A DNA stretch of 64,000 nt from Micromonospora sp. WMMD980 (lineage in GTDB: Bacteria; Actinomycetota; Actinomycetes; Mycobacteriales; Micromonosporaceae), in assembly GCF_029626035.1 (NCBI RefSeq), contig NZ_JARUBE010000003.1:5828001-5892000 (forward strand). The letters are read 5' to 3'. Both the position numbers and the translations under genes were made by a program. Positions 44,949 to 53,980 of the stretch are shown here, one piece after another. Every line of letters begins with the position of its first letter. Position 1 is the stretch's first letter. Under the pieces are notes generated by a model. The model did no database searches. It saw only the letters and a program-made list of their open reading frames with translations, and had not been told where the DNA came from.

Positions 44949-46124
44949 TCACTTGGTCTCGCCCAGGGGTGCGCCCCGTTCCCGCATGAACGGGACCGGG
45001 TTCTCGGCGCCGTTGCTCGACCGGTCGCTGTCGTGATGCACCTCGAAGTGCAGGTGCGGGCCGGAGGAGTTGCCGCTGGTGCCGGAGAGCCCGATCACCT
45101 CGCCGGCCGCGACCTCCTGACCCGGGCGGACCTTGGGCCGTTCGATCATGTGGCAGTAGCGGGTGATGAACCCGCCGGCGTGCAGGATGTCCACGAACCA
45201 TCCACAGCCGCCCTTGTTCGGCCAGCCGTCCCGGTCGCAGTCCCGCCGACCGGAGTGGTCGGGGTCGCACCTGGACACCAGCACCCGCCCCGCCGACGCG
45301 GCGTGGATCGGGGTGCGCTTGCCGGCGGCCAGGTCGACGCCGTCGTGGCTCGGGCGGGCCTCGGTCCGGAAGCCGGACACCACGCCGCCGGGGAGCGGCG
45401 CGGTCCAGCCGGAGGCGGCGATCCGGGCCCCGGCCGCGGCGTCGCAGACGGCCTTGCCGGCGATCTCGACGGTCCGGGCCGCGCCTCCGGCCAGCGCGTC
45501 GACGATCCGGCCGGCCAACTCCTCATGCTTGGCGTACGCGTCGGGGAACGCGCTGACCTGCACCCGCTGGGCCACTACCGTGAGGGGTCGCCGCTCCCAG
45601 TTCGGCACCTTCACCATCTTCTGGTAGAACTTGCGGGCCGTGTAGGAGGGCGTCATCCGTTGCTCGACGCTGCCCCAGCCGGGCCGCTGCTGGAACAGAC
45701 CCAGCGAGTCGTGGTCGGAGCCGACCCCCTCGTGCGGCAGGGCCAGCGACGCCGGCACCGTGCTGTTGGCCAGGTTGCGCAGCGCGGACTCCTGCATCGC
45801 GGTGGCCAGCGCGATCACCCAACCGCGGGCGGGCAACTTCATGTCCTGCCCGACCTTGATGATGACGGCGGCGTTGCGCAACTGGCCCTCGCCGTACTCG
45901 GCGAAGCGCGGCATGTCCCCGGTCAGGTTCACCTGGTAGCTGGGGTCGCAGCTCAGGCCGGCGAGCTTCGGGTCCTCCGGGTCGCCACCCAGCTCGGTGA
46001 GGAGGAACGCGCCGGCCCCGCCGACGCAGCAGAGCAGCGTGAGCACGGCGGTGACCGCGGTGGCCAGCACGCCGACGCGCAGCTTACGGCGGACCCGGGC
46101 GGCGGCGGCCGGCCCGGAGCTCAC
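44949..46124 (-). CDS. bifunctional cell-wall hydrolase: lysozyme-like + M23 peptidase
   Basis: A 391-residue exported protein. One N-terminal transmembrane helix (about residues 15-40) is followed by a lysozyme/transglycosylase-like domain (about 85-215; ATAMQESALRNL with the probable catalytic Glu, then LGLFQQRPGWG). A C-terminal M23 metallopeptidase domain (about 240-380) has zinc ligands in SHDGVDLAAG and GPHLHFEVH. Four cysteines near RCDPDHSGRRDCDRDG may form disulfides. Type IV secretion systems use a VirB1-type hydrolase to open the wall, and this gene sits in the same operon as VirB-like genes. It overlaps its upstream neighbour by GTGA. Confidence 0.85.
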   Translation of the reverse strand: MSSGPAAAARVRRKLRVGVLATAVTAVLTLLCCVGGAGAFLLTELGGDPEDPKLAGLSCDPSYQVNLTGDMPRFAEYGEGQLRNAAVIIKVGQDMKLPARGWVIALATAMQESALRNLANSTVPASLALPHEGVGSDHDSLGLFQQRPGWGSVEQRMTPSYTARKFYQKMVKVPNWERRPLTVVAQRVQVSAFPDAYAKHEELAGRIVDALAGGAARTVEIAGKAVCDAAAGARIAASGWTAPLPGGVVSGFRTEARPSHDGVDLAAGKRTPIHAASAGRVLVSRCDPDHSGRRDCDRDGWPNKGGCGWFVDILHAGGFITRYCHMIERPKVRPGQEVAAGEVIGLSGTSGNSSGPHLHFEVHHDSDRSSNGAENPVPFMRERGAPLGETK

Positions 46125-46681
46125 GACCGCTCCCAGTCGACCGCGTCCACCAGCCACGGACCGTCCGGGGCGACCAGGTCGAGCCGCAGCGTGCCACTGT
46201 CCAGCGGGATCGACGCCTCGACGAAGGACTCGGTGCGGGGTCGCAGCGTCGGCGGGCCGGTGGTGCGCCGCGCGGGCACCGTCTCCGGGTCGGCGCCGGT
46301 CATCTTCTCCACCAGCGCGGGGGTGCTCAGCGGGCGCAGCTTGGCCTGCCAGGCATCGCCGGTGCTGCCCGGGCCGGTCAGCCACGCGGTGGTGAACCGG
46401 GCGGCGACCTGCTCCGGCGTGGGCTCGCCCGGGCGGATCCGCGGGGCGACCGCGGCCGGCGGGCTGGACAGCATCCCGTCCTCACCGGCTTCCGGATCCA
46501 CCGTGCTGATCGGCTGGGTGGGGCGGACCGCCACGCCGGTGCCCGGATCGCCGGGCCCGGAGACGAGCCGGGCCGCGCCGATCACCCCGAAGACCAGGAC
46601 GGCGATCACCAGCGCGACGCCGAGCCGGGACCGGAGGACCCGGGTGAAGAGGAATTCCAGCGCCCGTCGCACCGGTGTCAC
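46121..46681 (-). CDS. VirB8/TcpC-like bitopic membrane protein
   Basis: A 186-residue protein with one N-terminal transmembrane helix (LGVALVIAVLVFGVIGAARL, about residues 18-37) and an extracytoplasmic domain whose pattern (PEQVAARFTTAWL, followed by a strand-rich C-terminal half ending VDAVDWE) suits an NTF2-like fold, as in VirB8/TcpC conjugation proteins. The assignment rests on topology and context, not on a sequence motif. The GTG overlaps the VirB6-like stop (GTGA), and its own stop overlaps the hydrolase start. Confidence 0.6.
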   Translation of the reverse strand: MTPVRRALEFLFTRVLRSRLGVALVIAVLVFGVIGAARLVSGPGDPGTGVAVRPTQPISTVDPEAGEDGMLSSPPAAVAPRIRPGEPTPEQVAARFTTAWLTGPGSTGDAWQAKLRPLSTPALVEKMTGADPETVPARRTTGPPTLRPRTESFVEASIPLDSGTLRLDLVAPDGPWLVDAVDWERS

Positions 46682-48618
46682 CTGGCCTCGGAGCGGATCC
46701 GCGGCGTCGGCCGGGCAGCCGGTGTGCCGCGGTCGGCCGAGTCCGGCCGGTAGACCGCATAGGAGGGCGACTCCTCGGGCACGTCCGGCTCGGTCCAGGT
46801 GGACGGTGCCCGGCGCGGCCGGGGCGCGGCGGTGGGACGGCCGCCCCGACGCTCGGGCGCGGGCGCCTCGTCCGGGCGTTCCCGCCCGTCCGGCCGCTCC
46901 CGCTCCACGGTGGTGGCGGCGTGTGCCGGGTCCTCGTGCCGGGCCTCCGGGCGGAGGCTGCGCTGGTCGGCCACGACACCACGCCGCCGGCCGAGCGCCG
47001 GCTCGTTGGTGCCGCCGGGCTCGGCCACGTCCAGCCGGGCGGCCACCCGCATGTCCCTGAAGAACCGGCGGTGCCAGGAGCCGGCCGAGCTGACCGCCTC
47101 GCTGCTGTCCTTGCCCCCGAGCTGGGTGATCCGGCGGTAGGGCCGCAGCAGCAGCCACCCGACCACGCCGCAGAGCCAGACCAGCACCACCTGGAGCCAG
47201 CCGGGCAGCGTCGCCGTGTTCATGATCAGATCGACCGCGAAGAGATAGATGGCCGCGCCGGTGCCGAAGATGGCGATGTTGAACACGGCCGCCACCACGG
47301 CGTTGGCGAGCCGGCGGAGCCCGGCGCTGGCCGGGCGCATGAGCCCCACCGTGCCGAGGATCGGCGCGGCGATCACCGCCCACCGGAAGATCAGGAAGCC
47401 GAGCAGCACCAGCACCGACGCGGTGAGGTCGAACATGGCGAAGAGCAGCGAGGCCAGGACCGCGATGAAACCGGCACCGATCCGGTCCATGTCCTTGGTG
47501 CCCTGGAGATACTCGTACGCCTCCGGGTCCTCCGACTTGATCTGCTCGGCGACCCGGGCCCACTGCTGCTGCTTGGCCTTGATGGTGGCTTCGCGGGTGG
47601 CCGGGTTCTGGCGAAGCTTTTCCGCCTCCTCCCAGGTCAGTGATTTGGCGTCGTAGAGGGCCGGACCGTACTTCTTCGCGGTCTCGCTGTCCGCCGAACC
47701 GAGCACGCCGCGCAGCCAGTTGCGGTAGAGCATCGTCTCGGTGGCGGTGTCACTTGCCCGCACGGCGGGTGGGCGCTTGTCGACGCAGGCGCTCGGGTTG
47801 GGCAGGACACACTTGTCCGGCGGGATGTCCTTGGTGGCGGGGCCGACCGCGTCGTGCACGACGCCGAGTGTGGTGATCAGCGTGTTGTCGGCGATGTTCG
47901 CGGACTTCACCGGCCAGGCAGCCAACGCGGTCACCGCCACCATCACCAGGATGGCCCAGCCGGCCGTGGTCATCGCGTTGCTCATGTCGGACTGGCGGGA
48001 GCGCCACAGCAGGTAGAGACCGACCACGCAGATGGTGATGATGCCGAAGACGCTGAACACCTTCTGGTAGACCGCCTTGGTGGCCTGCTCCACCAGCGGG
48101 TCCGCCCAGCGCCACATGGTCCGCGGGTCCCACGCGCGTTCGCGCAGCGCGTTCGAGGCGCCGATCACCGCGTTGGCGAACATGAACTCGCCGTTCGCCA
48201 CCATCGTGGTGAAGCGGTAGTCCGGGTGGAGCACCGACGAGGCGCAGCCGCCGTCCACGTCGTACGTGGTGTAGCTGTATCCGGCGTACCCGTAGTCGCT
48301 GTAGAGGCCCTTGGGGCCGGGCTGTTTGGCCGAGTCGGGCCGGGACGCGAACCAGCCGGCCAGGCCGGAGTCCGGCGCGCCGGGGACCGGGGCGTTGCGG
48401 CACTCGACCTGGTCCTCGCTGACCGCCTTGAGGCGGTCGACGCAGGCCCGGAAGTTGGTCTGCCACTCCTTGGTGCTGCACAGCTCCGCCCGCGCCTGCG
48501 CGGTCGGCCCGGCGGCCTGCGCCGGTGTGGCGCCGATCAGCGGCCAGGAGATGGTGGCTCCGGCGAGTACGCCGAGAGCGATGAGGAGCGCCGCGATCCG
48601 TGCCCGGGCCCTCGCCAT
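46678..48618 (-). CDS. VirB6/TrbL-like polytopic membrane protein
   Basis: A 646-residue protein. A signal peptide (LLIALGVLAGATISWPLIGATPAQA) precedes an extracytoplasmic Cys-containing region of ~140 residues. About six transmembrane helices follow (for example VFSVFGIITICVVGLYLLW near residue 180 and GFIAVLASLLFAMFDLTASV near 385), and a ~150-residue basic, Pro-rich cytosolic tail ends it. Large polytopic proteins with this layout form the inner-membrane channel (VirB6/TrbL) of type IV systems. It starts one base after the VirB4-like stop. Confidence 0.68.
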   Translation of the reverse strand: MARARARIAALLIALGVLAGATISWPLIGATPAQAAGPTAQARAELCSTKEWQTNFRACVDRLKAVSEDQVECRNAPVPGAPDSGLAGWFASRPDSAKQPGPKGLYSDYGYAGYSYTTYDVDGGCASSVLHPDYRFTTMVANGEFMFANAVIGASNALRERAWDPRTMWRWADPLVEQATKAVYQKVFSVFGIITICVVGLYLLWRSRQSDMSNAMTTAGWAILVMVAVTALAAWPVKSANIADNTLITTLGVVHDAVGPATKDIPPDKCVLPNPSACVDKRPPAVRASDTATETMLYRNWLRGVLGSADSETAKKYGPALYDAKSLTWEEAEKLRQNPATREATIKAKQQQWARVAEQIKSEDPEAYEYLQGTKDMDRIGAGFIAVLASLLFAMFDLTASVLVLLGFLIFRWAVIAAPILGTVGLMRPASAGLRRLANAVVAAVFNIAIFGTGAAIYLFAVDLIMNTATLPGWLQVVLVWLCGVVGWLLLRPYRRITQLGGKDSSEAVSSAGSWHRRFFRDMRVAARLDVAEPGGTNEPALGRRRGVVADQRSLRPEARHEDPAHAATTVERERPDGRERPDEAPAPERRGGRPTAAPRPRRAPSTWTEPDVPEESPSYAVYRPDSADRGTPAARPTPRIRSEAR

Positions 48619-48619
48619 G

Positions 48620-51600
48620 TCACGCCTCCAGATCAGCCAGCACGGTCGGCAGTTGCCCGGCGGCCTGGGCGACCGCCGCGGGGGTGGTGTCCAGGTGCTT
48701 CAGCAGCCCGTCGACGTACGACACGTCGACCCGGACCTTCTGCACGCGACCGTCGACGTCGCGCATGACGAACTCCCGGAACCCGAGCCGGTTCGCCGAG
48801 CCGCTGTCGGCCTGGGAGAGCGAGGCGAGTGTCGCCTCGTAGCCGTCGTCGACCGGCACCCGCAGCAGCCGCAGCGCCTCGGAGGCGATCTCGCTGTCCT
48901 CCGCGATGCGGCCGACGAAGACGGTGGAGACGAGGTTCTGCACGTCGAGGCCGAGGATGTCCTTCGGGTTCTGCGACGCGACGAGCGCGGCCAGGTTCCA
49001 CTTGCGGGAGTCGCGGGCGAGCCGGACCAGGAACGACCGGCCGGAGCGCCAGCCCTCCATGAAGTGCGCCTCGTCGAGACCGACGAGCTTGCGGGAGGAC
49101 ATGGAGCCGCCGTAGCAGCGGCGGACCGCGAGCCGGTGCGCGGTGTGCAACATCGGCAGGGCGAGCGCCTCCTCGGCCGACCAGTACTCCCGCTCGATCT
49201 TGAGATCGGGTAGCCGGAGGCCGGCCATGGTGATCACGGTGAGCGCGGCGTCGGCGCCGAGCAGCCCCTCCGGCGGTCGGCCGAAGAAGAGCATGGCCAG
49301 CGGCATCTCGGCGGTGTCGAGCAGCAGGTTGGCCAGCTCGCGCCCGGCGTCGTCGTCGAGTCCCTGGAGGCAGGTGACCACGTCGTCCAGGGTGGACGTC
49401 TCCTCGGCCGGCACCTGGCGGACCGCGTGCCGGAACAGCGTCGCGGTGGACGCCTCGCGGGCGACCTGCGGCGGCACCAGCATCATGCAGATGTCCTGCA
49501 CCAGCATGCGGCGTTCGGCGCGGGCGTTGGAGACGGCGATCTCGAACTCCCGGTCGCCGGCCGGCCCGGTGGTGAACTCGCTGCGCAGCGGCGTGGGGAT
49601 CAGCGCGTAGGGCGCCAGCGTGCCCTGCTCGGAGCCGGTCAGGTTGAGCACCCGTGAGTAGGGCGCCAGCTCGGGCATGGCACAGAGCCGGGCCAGCGGG
49701 CCGGAGGGGTCGAGCAGCGTCACCTGCGCGCCGCGCCGCGCGGCCAGGTAGCCGAGCGCGCCGAGCAGGGTCGACTTGCCGCCGCCCGGCTCGGCGACGA
49801 AGACGGCGAGGCCGGAGCGCTCGCGGACCTCCATCGGGAAGTGCAGGTCGAGGAAGACCGGCCGGCGGCAGGTGCCGGCGGTGCGGCCGATCAGGTCGCC
49901 GCGCCGGTCACCGACCGTGCTCGCGGCCTGCGGCAGCGCGGCGGCGAGCAGGTTGACCGGCATCCGCCGGACGTAGCCGGTGTTGGCGATCGGCTCGCCG
50001 GGGATGAACTCGCGGGCCAGCCAGTCCTGGTTCTTCGGGTGCTGGAGCGAGATCCGCAGCTCGCGGGAGTAGAGCTGGATGAGCCGGCGCGCCCGTTCCA
50101 GGCATTCCTCCCGGGTGCGGCCACCGACCGCGATCCGGTGCCAGCCGTGCGCGCGGGCCGAGTCGACCGGCAGCCCGGTGGTCATCTCGTCGCCGATCAC
50201 CAGCGCCCGCTTGGCCAGCCGTTCCAGCTCGGGCGGCGCGTCGATGCCGTGCTCGGCGTAGTCGAGCTGCTGGGAGCGGATCATCCGGAGCCGGTGTTCG
50301 AGGTTCCGGAAGGAGTCGTTGGGGCCGAGGATGTCGACCCGGGTGGACAACTCCATCGGCCACGGCAGCCGCTCGTGGAAGTGCAGCCAGGGCTCGTGCC
50401 GCTCGGGGATCTCCAGCGGCTCCATCCGGCCGACCGCGAGCACCGCCACGTGCCGTTCCTCGCCGGTCATCCGGTTGACCAGTTTGACCGTGGAGCCGTA
50501 GGGCGTGCGGTAGCGCTCCACCTGCTCGGTGAGGGCCAGCAGGTCGCCGCGTTCCCACCGGCCGTTGGTGATCGGCGAGAGCACGCCGGGTGGCGCCATG
50601 CAGAGCGCCACCGAGCGGTAGAGCAGCCACTCCAGTTCGGGCGCGCTGACCCGCCGGCCGCGCATGCCGAACGCGCCGAGCACCTCGTCGAACTGCTCGA
50701 CGGTGCGGCCCAGCCGGCGTCGCTCACCGTCGGCGGTGCCCCGACCGAACGTGCGCAGCAGCCGCTCGGTGAGCGAGTCGCCCAGCGACCGGCGGGCGAA
50801 CGTGACGCCGAGGTAGGTCTGCCCCTCGGCGTGGTTGACCGACATCAGGTGCCGCTGGGCGGCGACCAGGTGGTCGGCCCAGCCGATGGTGCCGGGCACG
50901 TCGGGCAGCGGGGCGGCGGTGAGCCCGTCGATGGTGCGGGCCCACTCGTCGGCCGGGAAGGGCCGGGTGGTGCGGCGCAGGTGCAGGCGGAAACCGGCCA
51001 GGCCGGCGTACTGCTCGGAGATCGCCGAGAGCAGCGCCTCGCGCTCCGCGTCGGGGCGGAACGCCCAGCGCACCTCGGGCAACCAATACCACGCGGTGAC
51101 CGTGTTGGGGGTGAAGGTCAGGTGGCCGGCGATCTCGGTGATGGCCAGTTCGACCGACGGGTCGCGGTCGCCGAACTTGATCTTCGGGGCGCGGACCCGG
51201 ACCGGCTTGGCGGGCTTGTCGCGGCGGCCGGCGGAGCGCTGCCGGGGCGGCGTCACCTCCCGGTGCGCGGGCCGGCCGATCTCTCGGGAGGGCGCGGTCG
51301 GCACCGGGTACGCGTCCACCGGCTCGGGCGCCGGCTCGCGCCGCTCGGTGCGGTGGGCGGCGCCGGGTGTCTCGGCGGGCGCCGGGAGGCCGGCGACCGG
51401 CTCGGCGGCCGGCTCCGGCTCGGCGGTGGGCCGGAGTGCCGGCAGTCGGTCGCCGGCCTGGAGCGGCACCCGGCCGCGGGTGGTGGGCGGCGGGTCGAGC
51501 GCGGGCGGCGGCGGGGGCGCGGCGATCGCGGGCTCCGGCCTGGGGCGGCCCACCGCCCGTACGCCCGGGGTCTGTTCGCGGGCCGGGGGCTCGGGATCGG

Positions 51601-52003
51601 CCGGCGGCGCCGCCTCGACCGGCACGACGGGCTGGTGCGGGATCGGCAGCGGGTCGCGGCCCACCCCCCGGCGGGGCGGCGCCACCACCGGATCCACCGG
51701 CGTGACCGGCGGGGCTGCGGGGCGGCGGACCCGGGGTGACGCGCCGCCGAACAGGTCGAGGAAGGGCGAGTCGATGTCGCCGTCGGGGCGTACCGGCTCG
51801 CGCGGTTCCGCCCCGCGCGCGGCGAGGGGGCGAGGTGGCTGGAAGACGCCGACCCGACCGTGCCCGGGGCTGGTGACGAGCGCCGGGTCCAGAACGACCT
51901 CGTCCACCTCCTCGACGTCCGGGTAGTCGAACGATCGCGCACGGTGACCGACTGGCCCGCCCGGGCGCCCGGCCGGGGAACCCGGCGTGGAAGAGCGACT
52001 CAT
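48620..52003 (-). CDS. VirB4/TraC-like secretion ATPase with long Pro-rich N-terminal extension
   Basis: A 1127-residue protein. Residues 1-280 are Pro/Arg-rich and probably disordered. A VirB4-type N-terminal domain follows (about 290-690), then the ATPase domain with P-loop FVAEPGGGKSTLLGALG (about 740) and Walker B KLVGLDEAHFMEGW (about 976), followed by LVASQNPKDILGLDVQ. The LDEAHF motif and the Q-containing sensor strand are those of the VirB4/TraC/TrbE energy-providing ATPases of type IV secretion. The ATG overlaps the stop of an 18-codon mini-ORF. Neighbours encode pilin-like, VirB3-, VirB6- and VirB8-like proteins. Confidence 0.82.
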   Translation of the reverse strand: MSRSSTPGSPAGRPGGPVGHRARSFDYPDVEEVDEVVLDPALVTSPGHGRVGVFQPPRPLAARGAEPREPVRPDGDIDSPFLDLFGGASPRVRRPAAPPVTPVDPVVAPPRRGVGRDPLPIPHQPVVPVEAAPPADPEPPAREQTPGVRAVGRPRPEPAIAAPPPPPALDPPPTTRGRVPLQAGDRLPALRPTAEPEPAAEPVAGLPAPAETPGAAHRTERREPAPEPVDAYPVPTAPSREIGRPAHREVTPPRQRSAGRRDKPAKPVRVRAPKIKFGDRDPSVELAITEIAGHLTFTPNTVTAWYWLPEVRWAFRPDAEREALLSAISEQYAGLAGFRLHLRRTTRPFPADEWARTIDGLTAAPLPDVPGTIGWADHLVAAQRHLMSVNHAEGQTYLGVTFARRSLGDSLTERLLRTFGRGTADGERRRLGRTVEQFDEVLGAFGMRGRRVSAPELEWLLYRSVALCMAPPGVLSPITNGRWERGDLLALTEQVERYRTPYGSTVKLVNRMTGEERHVAVLAVGRMEPLEIPERHEPWLHFHERLPWPMELSTRVDILGPNDSFRNLEHRLRMIRSQQLDYAEHGIDAPPELERLAKRALVIGDEMTTGLPVDSARAHGWHRIAVGGRTREECLERARRLIQLYSRELRISLQHPKNQDWLAREFIPGEPIANTGYVRRMPVNLLAAALPQAASTVGDRRGDLIGRTAGTCRRPVFLDLHFPMEVRERSGLAVFVAEPGGGKSTLLGALGYLAARRGAQVTLLDPSGPLARLCAMPELAPYSRVLNLTGSEQGTLAPYALIPTPLRSEFTTGPAGDREFEIAVSNARAERRMLVQDICMMLVPPQVAREASTATLFRHAVRQVPAEETSTLDDVVTCLQGLDDDAGRELANLLLDTAEMPLAMLFFGRPPEGLLGADAALTVITMAGLRLPDLKIEREYWSAEEALALPMLHTAHRLAVRRCYGGSMSSRKLVGLDEAHFMEGWRSGRSFLVRLARDSRKWNLAALVASQNPKDILGLDVQNLVSTVFVGRIAEDSEIASEALRLLRVPVDDGYEATLASLSQADSGSANRLGFREFVMRDVDGRVQKVRVDVSYVDGLLKHLDTTPAAVAQAAGQLPTVLADLEA

Positions 52004-52056
52004 GCGACCGCCTCACCCGCGTCGTTCGTCTGCACCGTCGGTGTACGCCCGGTCAT
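52000..52056 (-). CDS. 18-aa coupled mini-ORF between VirB3-like and VirB4-like genes
   Basis: MTGRTPTVQTNDAGEAVA begins with an ATG that overlaps the preceding stop (ATGA) and ends with a TGA that overlaps the VirB4-like ATG (ATGA). The frame exactly bridges the 49-bp gap. It is either a coupling peptide or a tiny component of the system; no paralogue is seen elsewhere in the window. Confidence 0.45.
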   Translation of the reverse strand: MTGRTPTVQTNDAGEAVA

Positions 52057-52415
52057 GCCAGTTCCTCCCGGATCCTGATCCGGCTCGCGACGAGGCGCGG
52101 GTCCCGCAGCTCGGCGGCCGGCTCCCGGGTGCGTCGCCAGTCGGTCAGCGCGGTCCGGATGACCATGCGCGCCGGCCGGTCCGGGTCGACGTACCGGAAG
52201 ATGAACGAGGTCGTCACGATGGCGAGCGAGATCTCCCAGGCGGGAAAGAGCTCGACCTGGAGCGTGAACAACCAGTGGATGAACACGTAGAGGGGTACGA
52301 GCAGCATGAACAGGCCGTACTGGGCGTACGGCAGGTGGACGGGAAGGGTGTAGCCGGGCGGGCCCAGGTAGACCAGGCGTGCCCGGTAGATGTCGTCGTC
52401 GGTGCGCAGCCGCAT
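52053..52415 (-). CDS. VirB3/PrgI-like small membrane protein
   Basis: A 120-residue protein with two adjacent hydrophobic helices (about residues 28-48 and 52-74) flanked by short basic ends; it contains GPPGYTLPVHLPYAQYGLF and FIFRYVDPDRPARM. Size, topology and position immediately before a VirB4-like ATPase match VirB3/PrgI proteins of Gram-positive type IV systems. ATG 52415 lies 14 bp after the pilin-like gene. Confidence 0.62.
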   Translation of the reverse strand: MRLRTDDDIYRARLVYLGPPGYTLPVHLPYAQYGLFMLLVPLYVFIHWLFTLQVELFPAWEISLAIVTTSFIFRYVDPDRPARMVIRTALTDWRRTREPAAELRDPRLVASRIRIREELA

Positions 52416-52429
52416 CGTCGCCCAACGCC

Positions 52430-52744
52430 CTACTCGAAGATGAGGTTGATCAGGTAGTCGCCGACGAAGAAGAGTGTGGCCGCGCCGGCGATGAACGCGA
52501 GCCCGATGATGGCGATGGCCGAGCTGGTCAGCACCTTGGAGATCTCACCCCGGCTGGCCCGGCCGATGAAGATCACGCCGAGCACGGCGAGCAGGATCGG
52601 CGCGACCTTGCTGGCGAAGAAGGTGACGACGTTGTCGGTGTCGATGCCCTTCGGGGCCGGCTCGGCGAGTGGAGTCGACGCCAGGGTGTGGAGCGCGTGG
52701 TCGACGGCGGTCGACGCCGTTGCCATGAGCTCGATGGCGATCAC
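52430..52744 (-). CDS. VirB2/TrbC-like pilin-type membrane protein
   Basis: A 104-residue protein with a hydrophilic N-terminal part and two hydrophobic helices (FFASKVAPILLAVLGVIFIG and SSAIAIIGLAFIAGAATLFF) joined by a short basic loop RASRGEISK, the VirB2/TrbC prepilin topology. GTG 52744 is chosen for the strong GGGGAGG seven bases upstream; a downstream ATG (52726) is possible. It is the first gene of the secretion-like operon that runs to 44339. Confidence 0.65.
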   Translation of the reverse strand: MIAIELMATASTAVDHALHTLASTPLAEPAPKGIDTDNVVTFFASKVAPILLAVLGVIFIGRASRGEISKVLTSSAIAIIGLAFIAGAATLFFVGDYLINLIFE

Positions 52745-53104
52745 TGGAAACCTCCCCAAAGGTCGCGGCCGGCGGTGCCGCGGTGGTGCAGTCAAGGCAA
52801 GCCTGGCGGGATGGTGCTCGTCAGGAACAGCGCATTCGACGCTGAGTCCGTCACTCGCCACGCAGGGTGGTGAGTCCTGGGCGGATTCGTCCCGCTTCGG
52901 CCCTCCCTCCAGGCTTCGCCATCTCGATGCTGGGCAATTCCAAAGCGTACGGGCCGGCCACCTTTGCGACAAGCCGCGAAGAGTGGACCCGGAACGACCC
53001 AGACGTCCGATCGTACACCTGTTCCAATTCGCACGTCAGGGCCGTCGGATCCGGGGCTCGCCCGGTGGCCGGAAGCCCGGCCGGCGAACGGTACTGTCGG
53101 GTCC
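52745..53104. other. divergent intergenic region between secretion-like operon and folP (360 bp)
   Basis: No gene is supported here. It has lower GC than the flanks, contains the Shine-Dalgarno of the pilin-like gene at the left end and the folP -10 box at the right end. It presumably holds the promoter of the minus-strand operon, which I could not place with confidence. Confidence 0.4.
53092..53097 (+). promoter_or_regulatory. -10 box, putative leaderless promoter of folP
   Basis: TACTGT lies seven bases before the folP GTG. Confidence 0.45.
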
Positions 53105-53980
53105 GTGACCGATCTGGTACGAGCGGACGCTCCGGTGGTGATGGGCGTCCTCAACGTCACCCCCGACTCCTTCTCCGACGGCGGCAGATACGCCGATCTG
53201 GACGCCGCCGTCGGACACGGGGTGCGACTCCGCGACGCCGGCGCGGACCTCGTCGACGTCGGTGGCGAGTCCACCCGGCCCGGCGCCGACCGGATCGACG
53301 CGGCGACCGAGACCGCCCGGGTGCTGCCGGTGGTCCGCGAGCTGAGCGCCGCCGGCATCCCGGTCAGCATCGACACCAGCCGGGCCCGGGTCGCCGAGGC
53401 GGTGCTCGCCGCCGGCGCGGTCGTGGTGAACGACGTGTCCGGCGGGCTCGCCGACCCCGACATGGCGCGGGTGGTCCGCGACGCCGGCTGCCCCTGGGTG
53501 CTCATGCACTGGCGCGGGCCCTCCCGGCGGATGCGCGACCTGGCCACCTACACCGACGTGGTGACCGACGTCCGGGCCGAGCTGGGGCAGCGGGTCGACG
53601 CGGCGCTCGCCGCCGGGGTCGCCGCCGACCGGATCATCGTCGACCCGGGGCTGGGCTTCGCCAAGACCGCGGCGCACAACTGGGAGCTCAGCGCCCGCCT
53701 GCCCGAGCTGGTCCACCTCGGCTTCCCGGTGCTGTTCGGCGCCAGCCGCAAGTCCTACCTGGGCCGGTTGCTCGCCGACCCGGCCGGCGAGCCCCGCCCC
53801 GCCGCCGGGCGGGAGGCCGCGACCGTCGCGACGAGCGTGCTGGCCGTGGCGGCCGGCGCCTGGGGGCTACGCGTGCACGACGTCCGCGCCACCGCCGACG
53901 CGCTCGCCGTCTGGCGGGCCACCGGCAGCCCGCGGGTGGCCGGCACGACGCGGGCCGCCCGCAGCGGAGGGGACCGATGA
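53105..53980 (+). CDS. folP: dihydropteroate synthase
   Basis: A 291-residue TIM-barrel enzyme that joins p-aminobenzoate to dihydropterin pyrophosphate; the sulfonamide target. The loop VMGVLNVTPDSFSDGG is at the N terminus, followed by VDVGGESTRPGAD, SIDTSRARVAEA, VNDVSGG, DPGLGFAKTAAHN and LFGASRKSYLG, the complete family set. It starts with GTG after a leaderless-type promoter and overlaps folB by ATGA. Confidence 0.96.
   Translation: MTDLVRADAPVVMGVLNVTPDSFSDGGRYADLDAAVGHGVRLRDAGADLVDVGGESTRPGADRIDAATETARVLPVVRELSAAGIPVSIDTSRARVAEAVLAAGAVVVNDVSGGLADPDMARVVRDAGCPWVLMHWRGPSRRMRDLATYTDVVTDVRAELGQRVDAALAAGVAADRIIVDPGLGFAKTAAHNWELSARLPELVHLGFPVLFGASRKSYLGRLLADPAGEPRPAAGREAATVATSVLAVAAGAWGLRVHDVRATADALAVWRATGSPRVAGTTRAARSGGDR

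Noticed and set aside
40333..52744. Integrative conjugative element
   Set aside because: No integrase, relaxase, replication gene, flanking direct repeats or tRNA target is visible, and base composition matches the neighbours.
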